Shown: piece by piece, positions 28,889-37,294 of the stretch | How the letters are laid out: each line of letters begins with the position of its first letter | Numbering within the stretch: position 1 is the first letter of the stretch | NCBI RefSeq assembly: GCF_900114845.1 | Contig: NZ_FOUK01000002.1 | Coordinates: 186,001 to 250,000, forward strand | Direction of reading: 5' to 3' | DNA from: Pimelobacter simplex | GTDB taxonomy: Bacteria > Actinomycetota > Actinomycetes > Propionibacteriales > Nocardioidaceae | DNA: 64,000 bases | Notes under the pieces: generated by a model | The model's database searches: none | What the model saw: only the letters and a program-made list of their open reading frames with translations | What the model was told of the DNA's origin: nothing | Translations under genes and position numbers: made by a program

Positions 28889-30666
28889 CGGGTCACCTCG
28901 GCGGGCTCGGTCTCGTAGGCGTTGACGAGGTGCGCGTAGTCGGCATTGCGCGCGACCAGCTCGTCGTGGGGTCCGCGGTCGGCGATCCGGCCGTCGACGA
29001 GGAAGAGCACCTCGTCGGCCAGCCCGATCGTGGCCTTGCGGTAGGCGACGACGACCAGCGTCGTCTCGCTCTCGCCGAGGCCGGCCAGGATCCGCGCCTC
29101 GACCTCGGGGTCGACGGCCGACGTGGCGTCGTCGAGGACGAGGAGCCGCGGGCGCCGGACGAGGGCGCGGGCCAGCGAGAGCCGTTGCCGCTGGCCCCCG
29201 GAGAGCGACGTGCCGCGCTCCCCCAGCCGGGTGTCGAGACCGTCGGGCAGGGCCGCGACGAAGCCGTCGGCCTGCGCGGTGCGCAGCGCGGCCCACACCT
29301 CGTCGTCGCCGACGTCGGCGCCCAGGGTGACGTTGCCGCGCACGGTGTCATCGAAGAGGAACGCCGTCTGGGGCACGACGGCCAGCACCTCGGCGAGCGC
29401 GCCGTGGCGCAGGTCGCGCAGGTCGGTGCCGTCGACCCGGATCGCGCCGTCCTCGACGTCGACCAGGCGCGAGAGCAGCGTCGTCAGCGTGCTCTTGCCG
29501 GACGCGGTCGCCCCGACGAGAGCGACCGTGCGGCCGGGCTCGACGTCGAAGGACAGGTCGCGCAGCAGCGTGCGGCCGGGCTCGTAGGCGAACGCGGCCC
29601 GCTCGACCTCGAGCCGGGCCCCGCCGGCCGCGGCGGGGGCGGGCGCGTCGCCGTACTCCATGGCGCCGGTGGCACCGATGACGGCCGCCACGCGCCGGTA
29701 GCCGACGACGCTGCGCGGGAAGTCGCCCAGGAGCCAACCGATCGAGCGGATGGGGAAGGACACGACGGTCAGCAGGTAGGCGACGGTGACGACGTCGCCG
29801 GCCACGGTCGCACCCGACACGACCCGGTGCACGCCGACGACCAGGACGACGAGCACCGCGAGGTTGGGCAGCGCGGCGAGCGTCGGGTCGAAGGCGGCCC
29901 GGATCCGGCCGACCCGGATGTTGGCCTCGCGCAGCTCCTCGGCCTTCGCCCGGAAGCGCGCCGTCTCCTCGGGCTCGCGACCGAGCGTCTTGACGACGAG
30001 CGCCCCGTCGAAGGACTCGTGGGCGATCTCGGAGAGCTCGGCCCGCAGCTCCTGGGCTCGCGTGGCCCAGCCCTGGGCGAGGCGTTGGTAGACCACGTTG
30101 ACGACGATGACGAGCGGGAACACGAGCAGCCCGACCGCAGCCAGGACCAGGTCGGTCAGCAGCATCTGGACGACGGCGATGACCATCATCGCGACCGTGC
30201 CGACCGCCATCGGCAGCGGCGCGATCGGGCCCCAGGCCGCCTCGACGTCGGCATTGGCGTTGGACAGCAGCTCGCCGGTCGGGTGCTTCTGGTGCCAGGC
30301 CAGCGGAAGACGGAGGTACTGGCGCGTCACCGCACGCCGGCTGTGGGCCTGCATCCGGTACTGCATGACACCAGCGCCCAGGCGCCGCGCCACGATGCCC
30401 ACCGCGCGCAGGATCGCGACCCCGATGAACAGCCCGAGCACCGCCCAGAGCAGACCGGAGCCGATCTCGCCGTCCCGGAAGGCGGGCAGCACGACGTGGT
30501 CGGTCGACCACCCGAGCACCCAGGCGTCGGCGACGGTGAGCGCCCCGAAGAGCACGCTGCCGATCGTCGAGGCCGCGAAGATCCAGGGCTCGCGCTTGAT
30601 CGCCACCCACAGGACGCCGAAGCCTGCCGACGTCGTCCCGGTTGTGCTGCTGCTCTCGCTCGCCAC
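28885..30666 (-). CDS. ABC exporter subunit with degenerate ATPase motifs
   Basis: A 593-aa half-transporter from GTG 30666. It has six predicted membrane helices within approximately residues 25-320. The ATPase domain carries Walker A LVGATASGKSTL, Q-loop VVPQTAFLFDDT, an intact signature TSLSGGQRQRLSLARAL, but Walker B reads LLVLDDATSAVD (Asp for the catalytic Glu) and the H-loop reads VVAYRKAT (Tyr for His). Both losses mark a degenerate site. The partner carries the intact Walker B and H-loop but a deviant signature, which is the expected complementary pattern of a heterodimer. It is the first gene in the run that leads into hisI. Confidence 0.9.
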   Translation of the reverse strand: MASESSSTTGTTSAGFGVLWVAIKREPWIFAASTIGSVLFGALTVADAWVLGWSTDHVVLPAFRDGEIGSGLLWAVLGLFIGVAILRAVGIVARRLGAGVMQYRMQAHSRRAVTRQYLRLPLAWHQKHPTGELLSNANADVEAAWGPIAPLPMAVGTVAMMVIAVVQMLLTDLVLAAVGLLVFPLVIVVNVVYQRLAQGWATRAQELRAELSEIAHESFDGALVVKTLGREPEETARFRAKAEELREANIRVGRIRAAFDPTLAALPNLAVLVVLVVGVHRVVSGATVAGDVVTVAYLLTVVSFPIRSIGWLLGDFPRSVVGYRRVAAVIGATGAMEYGDAPAPAAAGGARLEVERAAFAYEPGRTLLRDLSFDVEPGRTVALVGATASGKSTLTTLLSRLVDVEDGAIRVDGTDLRDLRHGALAEVLAVVPQTAFLFDDTVRGNVTLGADVGDDEVWAALRTAQADGFVAALPDGLDTRLGERGTSLSGGQRQRLSLARALVRRPRLLVLDDATSAVDPEVEARILAGLGESETTLVVVAYRKATIGLADEVLFLVDGRIADRGPHDELVARNADYAHLVNAYETEPAEVTR

Positions 30667-30729
30667 CCGCTCCTGCTCTCTCGTCGCCCGAACCCTGGCC
30701 CAACCCTGGGGGGACTGTTGCTATTCCAC

Positions 30730-31569
30730 CTACTCGAGGATGCCGGTGACGTCCCGGTCGCCGTCGTCGAAGGTGTGGACGAGCCACGCTGCGGGGGTCA
30801 TGGTGCGCGCCTGGGCCGTGGTGCGGGGGTCGACACCCTGCCGCTCCAGGCGATCCAGCCGGCCGTGCCACTCGGCCGTCACCTCGGCCGCCGGCCGGGC
30901 CGGCGCGGTCGTGGCGAGCTCGGCGGCGCGGCGCCGCAGGTGGCGCTCCTGGTCCCGGCGGCCGGCTCCGGCCGGCACCTCGTCCGGCGTGCGACGGCGG
31001 GTGCGGTCGACCCGGACGGTGACCGCGACGAGGGCGAGGACCGCGAGGACCGCCGGCGGGATCCAGGTGCGCAGCTGGTCCGCGGTGACACCCCGGTCGT
31101 CCCCGGTCCCCACGACCAGCCGGTAGCCGACCAGCAGCAGCACCAACCCGCCGGTCGTCATCCCGAGCGTCGTCGCGGCGAGCGGGGTCCCGCCACCGCG
31201 CGGCGTCCGGAGCACGAGGACCACCCCGAGCAGCACGACGCCCACGACCGCGGCCGTGGTCGCGACGGGCATCGCGTCCTCGGCCCGCAGGTAGGCGGTC
31301 TTGCGACCGGGCGGCCCGGCGAGCGCGGCCGCGGCGAGGACGGCGACCAGCCCGGCGGCGTACAGGAGCCACCAGAGGGCCAGGCCGACCCGTCGCGCGA
31401 AGGGCGCACGGGGCGGCACCGGCGTCTCGGCCAGGCGCCGGCGGGCCGCGTGGTGGGCGACGAGGCGCGGGTAGAGGCCACGCCTCGTCGTCCGGTCGCG
31501 CCGGAGCGTGCGGACCGCGGCCCGGGCCACGGCGACCACGTCGCCGTCCGTCCCTTCGAGGCGGATCAC
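30730..31569 (-). CDS. Hypothetical membrane protein
   Basis: A 279-aa protein from GTG 31569 with no family I recognise. It has a basic N-terminus with many Arg, then four hydrophobic spans: ALWWLLYAAGLVAVLAAAAL, ATTAAVVGVVLLGVVLVL, TLGMTTGGLVLLLVGYRLVV and WIPPAVLAVLALVAVTV. A charged cytoplasmic C-terminal region of about 80 residues follows (RRRTPDEVPAGAGRRDQERH and TMTPAAWLVHTFDDGDRDV in part). It is divergent from the MmcQ/YjbR gene, with overlapping -10 hexamers between them. Codon use is like that of the neighbours. Confidence 0.7.
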   Translation of the reverse strand: MIRLEGTDGDVVAVARAAVRTLRRDRTTRRGLYPRLVAHHAARRRLAETPVPPRAPFARRVGLALWWLLYAAGLVAVLAAAALAGPPGRKTAYLRAEDAMPVATTAAVVGVVLLGVVLVLRTPRGGGTPLAATTLGMTTGGLVLLLVGYRLVVGTGDDRGVTADQLRTWIPPAVLAVLALVAVTVRVDRTRRRTPDEVPAGAGRRDQERHLRRRAAELATTAPARPAAEVTAEWHGRLDRLERQGVDPRTTAQARTMTPAAWLVHTFDDGDRDVTGILE

Positions 31570-31576
31570 GCCGGTC

Positions 31577-31586
31577 AGCGTAGCCT
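31577..31586. promoter_or_regulatory. Overlapping divergent -10 elements
   Basis: TACGCT on the minus strand (31577-31582) is 7 nt before the GTG at 31569. TAGCCT on the plus strand (31581-31586) is 6 nt before the GTG at 31593. The two hexamers share 2 bp, so polymerase could probably not occupy both at once (inference). Confidence 0.4.
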
Positions 31587-31592
31587 CGGCCT

Positions 31593-31973
31593 GTGGACAT
31601 CGCGGACCTGCAGGCCCACTGCCTCGCCCGCCCCGGCGCGTGGGCCGACAACCCCTGGGACCACGAGCTGCCCGTCATCAAGGTGGGTCCCGCCGAGCGC
31701 GCCAAGATCTTCGCGTTCCTCGACCCCGACAGCGTCGGCGTCAAGGCCGGCGCGACCCGCGAGGTCGCCGACGAGTGGCTCCAGCGCTACCCCGACGACG
31801 CCAGCGTGATGGCCTACATCGGCCGCTCCGGCTGGAACACCCTCGCGCTGTCCGGGGCGATCCCCGACGACGAGCTGCTCGAGGCGGTCGACGAGTCCTA
31901 CCGCGCGGTCGTCGCGAAGCTCCCGAAGTCGCTGCGGCCCGCAGGCTGGGACGCCTCGTCGGGCGCCCCTTAG
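31593..31973 (+). CDS. MmcQ/YjbR family protein
   Basis: A 126-aa protein from GTG 31593. It has the small double-wing fold signature of the YjbR/MmcQ family: AWADNPWDHELPVIKVGPAERAKIFAFL near the start, a central beta region, YIGRSGWNTLALSGAIPDDEL and a C-terminal helix ESYRAVVAKLPKSLRP. The family is often called DNA-binding-like, but its function is unknown. The transcript is probably leaderless. Its TAG stop overlaps the TAA stop of the convergent gene by 2-3 nt. Confidence 0.8.
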   Translation: MDIADLQAHCLARPGAWADNPWDHELPVIKVGPAERAKIFAFLDPDSVGVKAGATREVADEWLQRYPDDASVMAYIGRSGWNTLALSGAIPDDELLEAVDESYRAVVAKLPKSLRPAGWDASSGAP

Positions 31974-32341
31974 CCCGCCGCGCCCGGCGCCGTGATCTGG
32001 GCGACGATGCGCACCCGCATGTGGAAGGTCGACGTCGCGCCCTGGATGACCACCAGGAAGCCGTCGGGACCGTCGCGGAAGACCTCGCGCCCCTGGGGCG
32101 ACCAGGGGTCCGGCGGGTCGAACTCGAAGCTCGCCCGGCGGGCCGCGAGCAGCGCCTGGGTGCGGTCGGCGTGGGCGGTGCGACCGAGCTGGACGATCGT
32201 CGGGGGCTTGGCCTGGCCCTGGTTGGAGTACTCGATGGCGACCCGCCAGGGGCCGGCGTCGCCGAGGCCGTCCGCGAGCGCGGGGCCGCCGGCGTCGGCG
32301 GGCGCGGGGCCCGAGCCGGGCTCGTACATCTCGTAGCTCAT
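31970..32341 (-). CDS. Hypothetical protein, actinobacterial
   Basis: A 123-aa soluble protein starting MSYEMYEPGSGPAPADAGGPA. I do not recognise the family. The N-terminal 25 residues are low-complexity; the rest alternates short hydrophobic strands (RVAIEYSNQGQAKPPTIVQLG, GREVFRDGPDGFLVVIQGATS, FHMRVRIVAQI), suggesting a small beta-rich domain. It has no signal peptide or Cys. It is 27 bp upstream of the hisF 3' end on the same strand's far side, so co-transcription with hisAF is possible (hisF ends at 32369). Its stop overlaps the convergent MmcQ/YjbR gene. Confidence 0.65.
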   Translation of the reverse strand: MSYEMYEPGSGPAPADAGGPALADGLGDAGPWRVAIEYSNQGQAKPPTIVQLGRTAHADRTQALLAARRASFEFDPPDPWSPQGREVFRDGPDGFLVVIQGATSTFHMRVRIVAQITAPGAAG

Positions 32342-32368
32342 GGGGTCACCCTGCCCGATCCGTGCCGT

Positions 32369-33145
32369 TCAGCGCACCGGTACGCCGGCCCCGGCCAGCG
32401 CGGTCTTCACGTCGGCGATCCGCAGCGTGCCGAAGTGGAACACCGTCGCCGCGAGGACGGCGTCCGCGCCGGCCTCGACGGCGGGCGCGAAGTGCTCGAC
32501 GGCACCGGCGCCGCCCGAGGCGATGACCGGGATCGAGACCTCGGCGCGCACCTTGCGGATGAGCTCGAGGTCGAAGCCGTCGGTGGTGCCGTCGGCGTCC
32601 ATGGCGTTGAGCAGGATCTCGCCGGCGCCGAGCTCGGCCGCGCGCACGGCCCACTCGACGGCGTCGAGACCGGCGGACTGCCGTCCACCGTGGGTGGTCA
32701 CCTCGAAGCCGGAGTCGCCGACCGGCGGGGCGCCCGCGGGCAGCCGGCGGGCGTCGACGGACAGCACGAGCACCTGGTTGCCGAACCGGTCGGCGATCTC
32801 GGCGATGAGCTCGGGACGGCGGATCGCCGCGGTGTTGACCGCGATCTTGTCCGCGCCGGCCCGCAGCAGGCGGTCGACGTCGTCGACCGACGAGACGCCG
32901 CCGCCGACGGTGAGCGGGATGAAGACCTGCTCGGCCGTGCGCGAGACGATGTCCATCGTCGTCGCGCGGCCCTCGTGGGAGGCGGAGATGTCGAGGAAGG
33001 TGAGCTCGTCGGCACCCTCGGCGTCGTAGAGACGGGCGAGCTCGACGGGGTCACCGGCGTCGCGGAGCTCCTGGAAGTTGACGCCCTTGACCACGCGGCC
33101 GGCGTCGACGTCGAGGCACGGGATGACCCGCACCGCGAGGGTCAT
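32369..33145 (-). CDS. hisF: Imidazole glycerol phosphate synthase cyclase subunit
   Basis: A 258-aa TIM-barrel enzyme from ATG 33145. Catalytic Asp residues are in [15 protein letters not shown] and LVLSVDAR. Phosphate-binding motifs are [17 protein letters not shown] and [15 protein letters not shown]. It joins PRFAR with ammonia supplied by HisH to give imidazole glycerol phosphate and AICAR. It overlaps hisA by 4 nt. Its glutaminase partner HisH is on the far side of an inserted plus-strand gene. Confidence 0.97.
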   Translation of the reverse strand: MTLAVRVIPCLDVDAGRVVKGVNFQELRDAGDPVELARLYDAEGADELTFLDISASHEGRATTMDIVSRTAEQVFIPLTVGGGVSSVDDVDRLLRAGADKIAVNTAAIRRPELIAEIADRFGNQVLVLSVDARRLPAGAPPVGDSGFEVTTHGGRQSAGLDAVEWAVRAAELGAGEILLNAMDADGTTDGFDLELIRKVRAEVSIPVIASGGAGAVEHFAPAVEAGADAVLAATVFHFGTLRIADVKTALAGAGVPVR

Positions 33146-33882
33146 ACGAGTCCGCCCTTGGTCAGCGCGAGCGCGTCCTCGAGCGTGAATTGCCCGGTGT
33201 AGAGGGCGGTTCCGGCGATCGCGCCCTCGACGCCGAGCGGGACGAGGTCCATCAGCGCCCGGATGTCGTCGAGCGTGGTGACGCCGCCCGACGCGACGAC
33301 GGGGCGGTCGGTCGCGGCGCAGACGTCCTTGAGCAGCTGCAGATTGGGGCCCTGCAGCATGCCGTCCTTGTTGACGTCGGTGACGACGTAGCGCGCACAG
33401 CCCTCGGCGTCGAGGCGGGCGAGCGTCTCGTAGAGGTCGCCGCCCTCCTGGGTCCAGCCCCGGGCGGCGAGCGTGCGCCCGCGGACGTCGAGCCCGACGG
33501 CGACCCGGTCGCCGTAGGTCGCGATCGCCCGGGCGCACCACTCCGGCTGCTCGAGCGCGGCGGTGCCGATGTTGACCCGGCGGCAGCCCGTAGCCATCGC
33601 GGCCTCGAGCGACTCGTCGTCCCGGATGCCGCCGCTCATCTCGACCTTGATGTCGAGCCGGCCGACGATCTCGGCCTGGAGCGCGCGGTTGTTGCCGTGC
33701 CCGAAGGCGGCGTCGAGGTCGACCAGGTGGATCCACTCCGCCCCGGCCTCCTGCCAGCGCAGCGCCGCCTCGACGGGGTCACCGAAGCGCTTCTCGGACC
33801 CGTCGATACCCTGCACGAGCTGGACGGCCTGACCACCCTTCACGTCCACGGCGGGCAACAGCTCGAGGTAGGCGCTCGTCAT
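33142..33882 (-). CDS. hisA: Phosphoribosyl isomerase, HisA / probable dual-function PriA
   Basis: A 246-aa TIM-barrel isomerase from ATG 33882 (the longer frame adds a non-coding lead). The catalytic Asp near the start is in [15 protein letters not shown] and the second in [17 protein letters not shown]. Other marks are [15 protein letters not shown] and [15 protein letters not shown]. HisA isomerises ProFAR. In most actinobacteria this enzyme is PriA and also does the TrpF reaction on PRA. The absence of trpF near trpCBA fits that, but the dual role is inference. A TAGGAT hexamer 7 nt before the ATG gives hisA-hisF its own promoter. Confidence 0.95.
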   Translation of the reverse strand: MTSAYLELLPAVDVKGGQAVQLVQGIDGSEKRFGDPVEAALRWQEAGAEWIHLVDLDAAFGHGNNRALQAEIVGRLDIKVEMSGGIRDDESLEAAMATGCRRVNIGTAALEQPEWCARAIATYGDRVAVGLDVRGRTLAARGWTQEGGDLYETLARLDAEGCARYVVTDVNKDGMLQGPNLQLLKDVCAATDRPVVASGGVTTLDDIRALMDLVPLGVEGAIAGTALYTGQFTLEDALALTKGGLV

Positions 33883-33889
33883 GGCCGCG

Positions 33890-33895
33890 ATCCTA
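33890..33895 (-). promoter_or_regulatory. Candidate -10 of hisA-hisF (leaderless)
   Basis: TAGGAT on the minus strand, 7 nt before the hisA ATG at 33882. Confidence 0.45.
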
Positions 33896-33947
33896 GATGA
33901 GCGCAGCCGCGGGCCTTCCGCGTGTCTCGCCCCGGGCAGAAGAGGAC

Positions 33948-33961
33948 TAGAACTTGTTCTC
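33948..33961 (+). promoter_or_regulatory. KstR-like palindrome upstream of the secreted Ig-like gene
   Basis: TAGAACTTGTTCTC has AGAAC/GTTCT arms and matches the known KstR consensus TnnAACnnGTTnnA at all fixed positions except the last. TTGTTC inside it (33954-33959) could be the -35, with TATCTC 16 bp downstream as -10. Assignment to a steroid-type TetR regulator is inference. Confidence 0.45.
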
Positions 33962-33969
33962 ATTTTGTG

Positions 33970-34012
33970 GTGAGGTATCTCACGCGGCCGTCACTGGGAG
34001 GGTGACGGCCGC
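33970..34012 (+). promoter_or_regulatory. Two consecutive hairpins in the 5' region of the Ig-like gene
   Basis: GTGAG-GTAT-CTCAC (33970-33983) is followed directly by an 11-bp stem (33984-33994 with 34002-34012, 7-nt loop TGGGAGG). They lie 34 bp before the ATG at 34046. They may shape or stabilise the leader mRNA, or the first may be an operator. Confidence 0.4.
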
Positions 34013-34045
34013 ACCAACTCATACATTCCTCGGGAGGGAATCTCT

Positions 34046-34912
34046 ATGACCTTGCGTCACCGCTTCACCCTGCGCTCGTTCGCCGCGGCCGGCATCCTCG
34101 GCCTCACCGCGAGCAGCGCCGTCGTCCTCGGTGCGACCGCACCGGCCAGCGCCGCCAAGATCGCGCTGAGCTGCGAGGTCCCGGTGCTCGGCACCAAGAC
34201 CTTCGCGGTCGACATCACCACCAACGCGCCGGCGAACGCCGCCCCCGGCTCCTCGCTCACGCCGCGGATCACGTCCAAGATCACCGTGCCTGCCGACCTC
34301 GCCGACCTCATGCGCGGCTTCCTCGGCGCCAACGCGATCGCCGGCACGGTCGAGTCGGTGGTCAAGGTCGACGGCGTCGACCGGACCACGACCATCACGA
34401 TCCCCCGGACGAACGTGCCGGCCAGCGGTCCCGTCGTCCTGACCGGCACCGGTCAGCTGTCGTCGATCGCCGCCGGCCCGGCCGGCGGGCGCCACACCAT
34501 CGCCGCGGGCGCCCAGAACGTCGCGATGATGCTGTTCCAGCCGGGCAGCCCCGACGGGTCGCTCTTCCCGGTCCCGTGCGCACCGGCCGCCGGGCAGAGC
34601 ACGACGATCAGCACGATCGCCGTCCGTGGCGCGTCGACGACCAAGGCCAAGGCGGTCTTCAGCGCCAAGAAGCACAAGGCGACCGTGTCGGCGACCGTCA
34701 GCTCGACCCCGGCGGCGACCGGGACCGTGACGTTCACGCTCAAGCGGGGCGCGAAGAAGGTCAAGACCGTGCGCGCCTCGGTCGTGCGCGGCAAGGCCAC
34801 GGCGACCTTCAAGAAGCTGCGCCAGAAGGGCAAGTACACCGTCACCGCGGCGTACAGCGGCTCCTCGACGGTGGCGCCGTCGACCGGCACCGCCAAGCTC
34901 AAGGTCCGCTGA
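34046..34912 (+). CDS. Secreted protein with DUF6801-like and Ig-like repeat domains
   Basis: A 288-aa exported protein from ATG 34046 with GGGAGGGA upstream. The signal peptide ends near residue 36 (TAPASA). The next part, IALSCEVPVLGTKTFAVDITTNAP onward to about residue 190, resembles the actinobacterial DUF6801 secreted domain with two Cys (SCEVP and VPCAPA) that may form a disulfide. Residues 195-288 form a Big_3-like Ig domain rich in Lys (FSAKKHKATVSATVSS, TGTVTFTLKRGAKKVK). There is no lipobox or sortase motif, so it is probably secreted or wall-associated. It sits between hisH and hisA on the opposite strand. Function is unknown. Confidence 0.75.
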   Translation: MTLRHRFTLRSFAAAGILGLTASSAVVLGATAPASAAKIALSCEVPVLGTKTFAVDITTNAPANAAPGSSLTPRITSKITVPADLADLMRGFLGANAIAGTVESVVKVDGVDRTTTITIPRTNVPASGPVVLTGTGQLSSIAAGPAGGRHTIAAGAQNVAMMLFQPGSPDGSLFPVPCAPAAGQSTTISTIAVRGASTTKAKAVFSAKKHKATVSATVSSTPAATGTVTFTLKRGAKKVKTVRASVVRGKATATFKKLRQKGKYTVTAAYSGSSTVAPSTGTAKLKVR

Positions 34913-34933
34913 GCCGACGCTGACCGGCCGGGA

Positions 34934-34960
34934 CTGGGTCAGCTCAGCGAGCTGACCCAG
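34934..34960. terminator. Hairpin spanning the hisH stop, between convergent genes
   Basis: A 12-bp perfect stem (34934-34945 with 34949-34960, loop AGC). The hisH TGA (34939-34941) is inside the stem, so the last codons of hisH form part of the terminator. It also faces the 3' end of the Ig-like gene (stop 34912). Confidence 0.7.
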
Positions 34961-35586
34961 TTCCGCAGCAGCTGGGCCCCGGCGTCGCCGGACTTCTCCG
35001 GGTGGAACTGGGTCGCGCACAGCGGCCCGTTCTCGACGGCGGCGACGAACCGGTCGCCGCCGTGGTCGGCCCAGGTCACCAGCGGCTGGTGGCTGTCGGG
35101 CGTGCGGTCGTTGGTGGCCAGCGTCCAGTCGCGCACGCCGTAGGAGTGCACGAAGTAGAAGCGCTCGTCCTCGATCCCCGCGAACAGGCGGGTCCCGGAG
35201 GGCACTGCCACCGTGTTCCAGCCCATGTGCGGCACGATCGGCGCCTGCAGGCGCTCGACCACACCGGGCCACTCGCCGCAGCCCTCGGTCTCGACGCCGT
35301 GCTCGATGCCCTTCTCGAACAGGATCTGCATGCCCACGCAGATGCCGAGCACCGGGCGGCCACCGGAGAGCCGGCGGGCGATGATCCGCTCGCCGCGGAT
35401 CGCGCGCAGGCCGCGCATGCAGGCCTCGTACGCCCCGACGCCGGGCACGAGCAGGCCGTCGGCCTCCATCGCCGTGTCGAGGTCGCTGGTCAGGGTGACC
35501 GCGGCACCGGCGCGCTCCATGGCGCGCACGGCGGAGCGCAGGTTGCCCGAGCCGTAGTCGAGGACGACGACGGAGGGTGCGCTCAC
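34939..35586 (-). CDS. hisH: Imidazole glycerol phosphate synthase glutaminase subunit
   Basis: A 215-aa class I glutamine amidotransferase from GTG 35586. It has the oxyanion loop [12 protein letters not shown], the nucleophile Cys in [12 protein letters not shown], and the His-Glu pair in QFHPEKSG. It supplies ammonia to HisF. The start overlaps the hisB stop by 4 nt. It is the last gene of hisD-hisC-hisB-hisH; its end is inside a terminator hairpin. Confidence 0.96.
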   Translation of the reverse strand: MSAPSVVVLDYGSGNLRSAVRAMERAGAAVTLTSDLDTAMEADGLLVPGVGAYEACMRGLRAIRGERIIARRLSGGRPVLGICVGMQILFEKGIEHGVETEGCGEWPGVVERLQAPIVPHMGWNTVAVPSGTRLFAGIEDERFYFVHSYGVRDWTLATNDRTPDSHQPLVTWADHGGDRFVAAVENGPLCATQFHPEKSGDAGAQLLRNWVSSLS

Positions 35587-36191
35587 AGAGCGCCCTTCGT
35601 GGACGGGATGCCGGTCTCGCGCGGGTCGAGCGCGACGGCGTCGCGGAAGGCCCGGGCGAACGCCTTGAACTGGGTCTCGACGATGTGGTGCGGCTCGCGG
35701 CCCGCCAGCACCCGTACGTGGAGCGCGAAGTGACCGTGGAAGGCGATCGACTCGAAGACGTGCTGGGTCAGCGAGCCGAGGTAGGAGACGCCGGAGCCGC
35801 CGAGCTGCACGTACTGCTGGCCCTCGGGCTCACCCGTGTGCACGCAGTAGGGCCGCCCCGAGACGTCGACGACGGCGTGCACGAGCGCCTCGTCGAGCGG
35901 GACGGTGGCATCGCCGAAGCGGCGGATGCCCTTCTTGTCGCCCAGCGCCTCGCGCAGCGCCTGGCCCAGCGCGATCGCGGTGTCCTCGACGGTGTGGTGG
36001 GCGTCGATGTGGACGTCGCCGTCGGTCTGGACGGTGAGGTCGACCAGCGCGTGCCGAGCGAACGCGGTGAGCATGTGGTCGTAGAAGCCGACGCCGGTGG
36101 CGATGTCGTGGCGTCCGGTGCCGTCGAGGTCGACCTCGACGAGGACCTTGGACTCGCTGGTCTGGCGCTCGATCCGCGCGGTGCGGCTCAT
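35583..36191 (-). CDS. hisB: Imidazoleglycerol-phosphate dehydratase
   Basis: A 202-aa monofunctional dehydratase from ATG 36191 ([16 protein letters not shown]). The metal-binding His clusters are present: [47 protein letters not shown] and [15 protein letters not shown]. It lacks the phosphatase domain of enteric HisB. It overlaps hisC upstream and hisH downstream by 4 nt each. Confidence 0.97.
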   Translation of the reverse strand: MSRTARIERQTSESKVLVEVDLDGTGRHDIATGVGFYDHMLTAFARHALVDLTVQTDGDVHIDAHHTVEDTAIALGQALREALGDKKGIRRFGDATVPLDEALVHAVVDVSGRPYCVHTGEPEGQQYVQLGGSGVSYLGSLTQHVFESIAFHGHFALHVRVLAGREPHHIVETQFKAFARAFRDAVALDPRETGIPSTKGAL

Positions 36192-37294
36192 GCTCGTACT
36201 CCGTTCACGTCGCTCAGTGCGGCCCGGAAGGCGGCCATCTCGTCGGGTGTGCCGACCGAGACCCGGAGCCAGCCCTCGGGGCCGGTCTCGCGGATCAGGA
36301 CACCACGGTCCACCAGACCCTGCCAGACAGCATGACGGTCGGCGAATCGCCCGAACAAGCAGAAATTGGCGTCGGAGTCGGCGACGTCGTACCCCTCGGC
36401 GCGCAGCCAGCCGACGAGCGCGTCCCGCTCGCGGCGCAGGTCGTCGACCTTGCCGAGCAGCTCGGGGGCGTGGCGCAGCGCGGCCAGCGCGACCGCCTGG
36501 GTCACCGCGGAGAGGTGGTAGGGCAGCCGGACCACCCGGATCGCGTCGCAGATCTCGGGCGCCGCGGCGAGGTAGCCCAGCCGCAGCCCGGCGCCCGCGA
36601 AGGCCTTGCTCATCGTGCGGGTCACCACGAGGTTGCGGTAGGACGGCAGCAGCTCGAGCGCGCTCGGGACGCCCCCACGGCGGAACTCGCCGTAGGCCTC
36701 GTCGACCACGACGATGCCCTCGTCCCCCGCCGCCTCGCACAGCACGCCGACGGCCTCGGGCGGCAGCGCCGTCCCGGTGGGGTTGTTGGGGCTCGGCAGC
36801 AGGATGACGCTCGGCTGCTCGGTCTTGACCAGGTCGCGCGCGGCGTCGAGGTCGAGCGCGAAGTCGTCGGCCCGGCGTCCGGCCACCCAGCGGGTGCTGG
36901 TGTCGCGGGCGTACTCCGGGTACATCGAGTACGTCGGCGCGAAGCTCACCGCGGTGCGTCCCGGACCGCCGAAGGCCTGGAGCAGCTGGAGCATCACCTC
37001 GTTGGAGCCGTTGGCCGCCCACACCTGCGCGGGCGCGATGCCGCGCTCCCCCGCGTCGCGGGAGAGATAGGCGGCGAGCTCGGTGCGCAGCGCGGTGAAC
37101 TCGCGGTCGGGGTAGCGGTTGAGGGTCGTCGCGGCCGCGGCGGCCGCGGCGGCGATGTCGGCGACGCACGCCTCGGAGGGCCCGTAGGGGTTCTCGTTGA
37201 CGTTGAGCTGGACGGGGACGTCGAGCTGCGGCGCACCGTAGGGCTCGACGCCGCGCAGCTCGTCGCGCAGCGGTGGCCAGGCCGCCGCGCTCAT
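36188..37294 (-). CDS. hisC: Histidinol-phosphate aminotransferase
   Basis: A 368-aa PLP aminotransferase from ATG 37294. It shows [62 protein letters not shown] and the PLP lysine in [36 protein letters not shown] near the end holds the substrate-carboxylate Arg. It converts imidazole acetol phosphate to histidinol phosphate. It overlaps hisD and hisB by 4 nt each. Confidence 0.96.
   Translation of the reverse strand: MSAAAWPPLRDELRGVEPYGAPQLDVPVQLNVNENPYGPSEACVADIAAAAAAAATTLNRYPDREFTALRTELAAYLSRDAGERGIAPAQVWAANGSNEVMLQLLQAFGGPGRTAVSFAPTYSMYPEYARDTSTRWVAGRRADDFALDLDAARDLVKTEQPSVILLPSPNNPTGTALPPEAVGVLCEAAGDEGIVVVDEAYGEFRRGGVPSALELLPSYRNLVVTRTMSKAFAGAGLRLGYLAAAPEICDAIRVVRLPYHLSAVTQAVALAALRHAPELLGKVDDLRRERDALVGWLRAEGYDVADSDANFCLFGRFADRHAVWQGLVDRGVLIRETGPEGWLRVSVGTPDEMAAFRAALSDVNGVRA

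Noticed and set aside
28930..31809. Long plus-strand frame opposite the ABC exporter gene
   Set aside because: Asp/Arg/Gly-rich shadow; it crosses an intergenic region and two real minus-strand genes.
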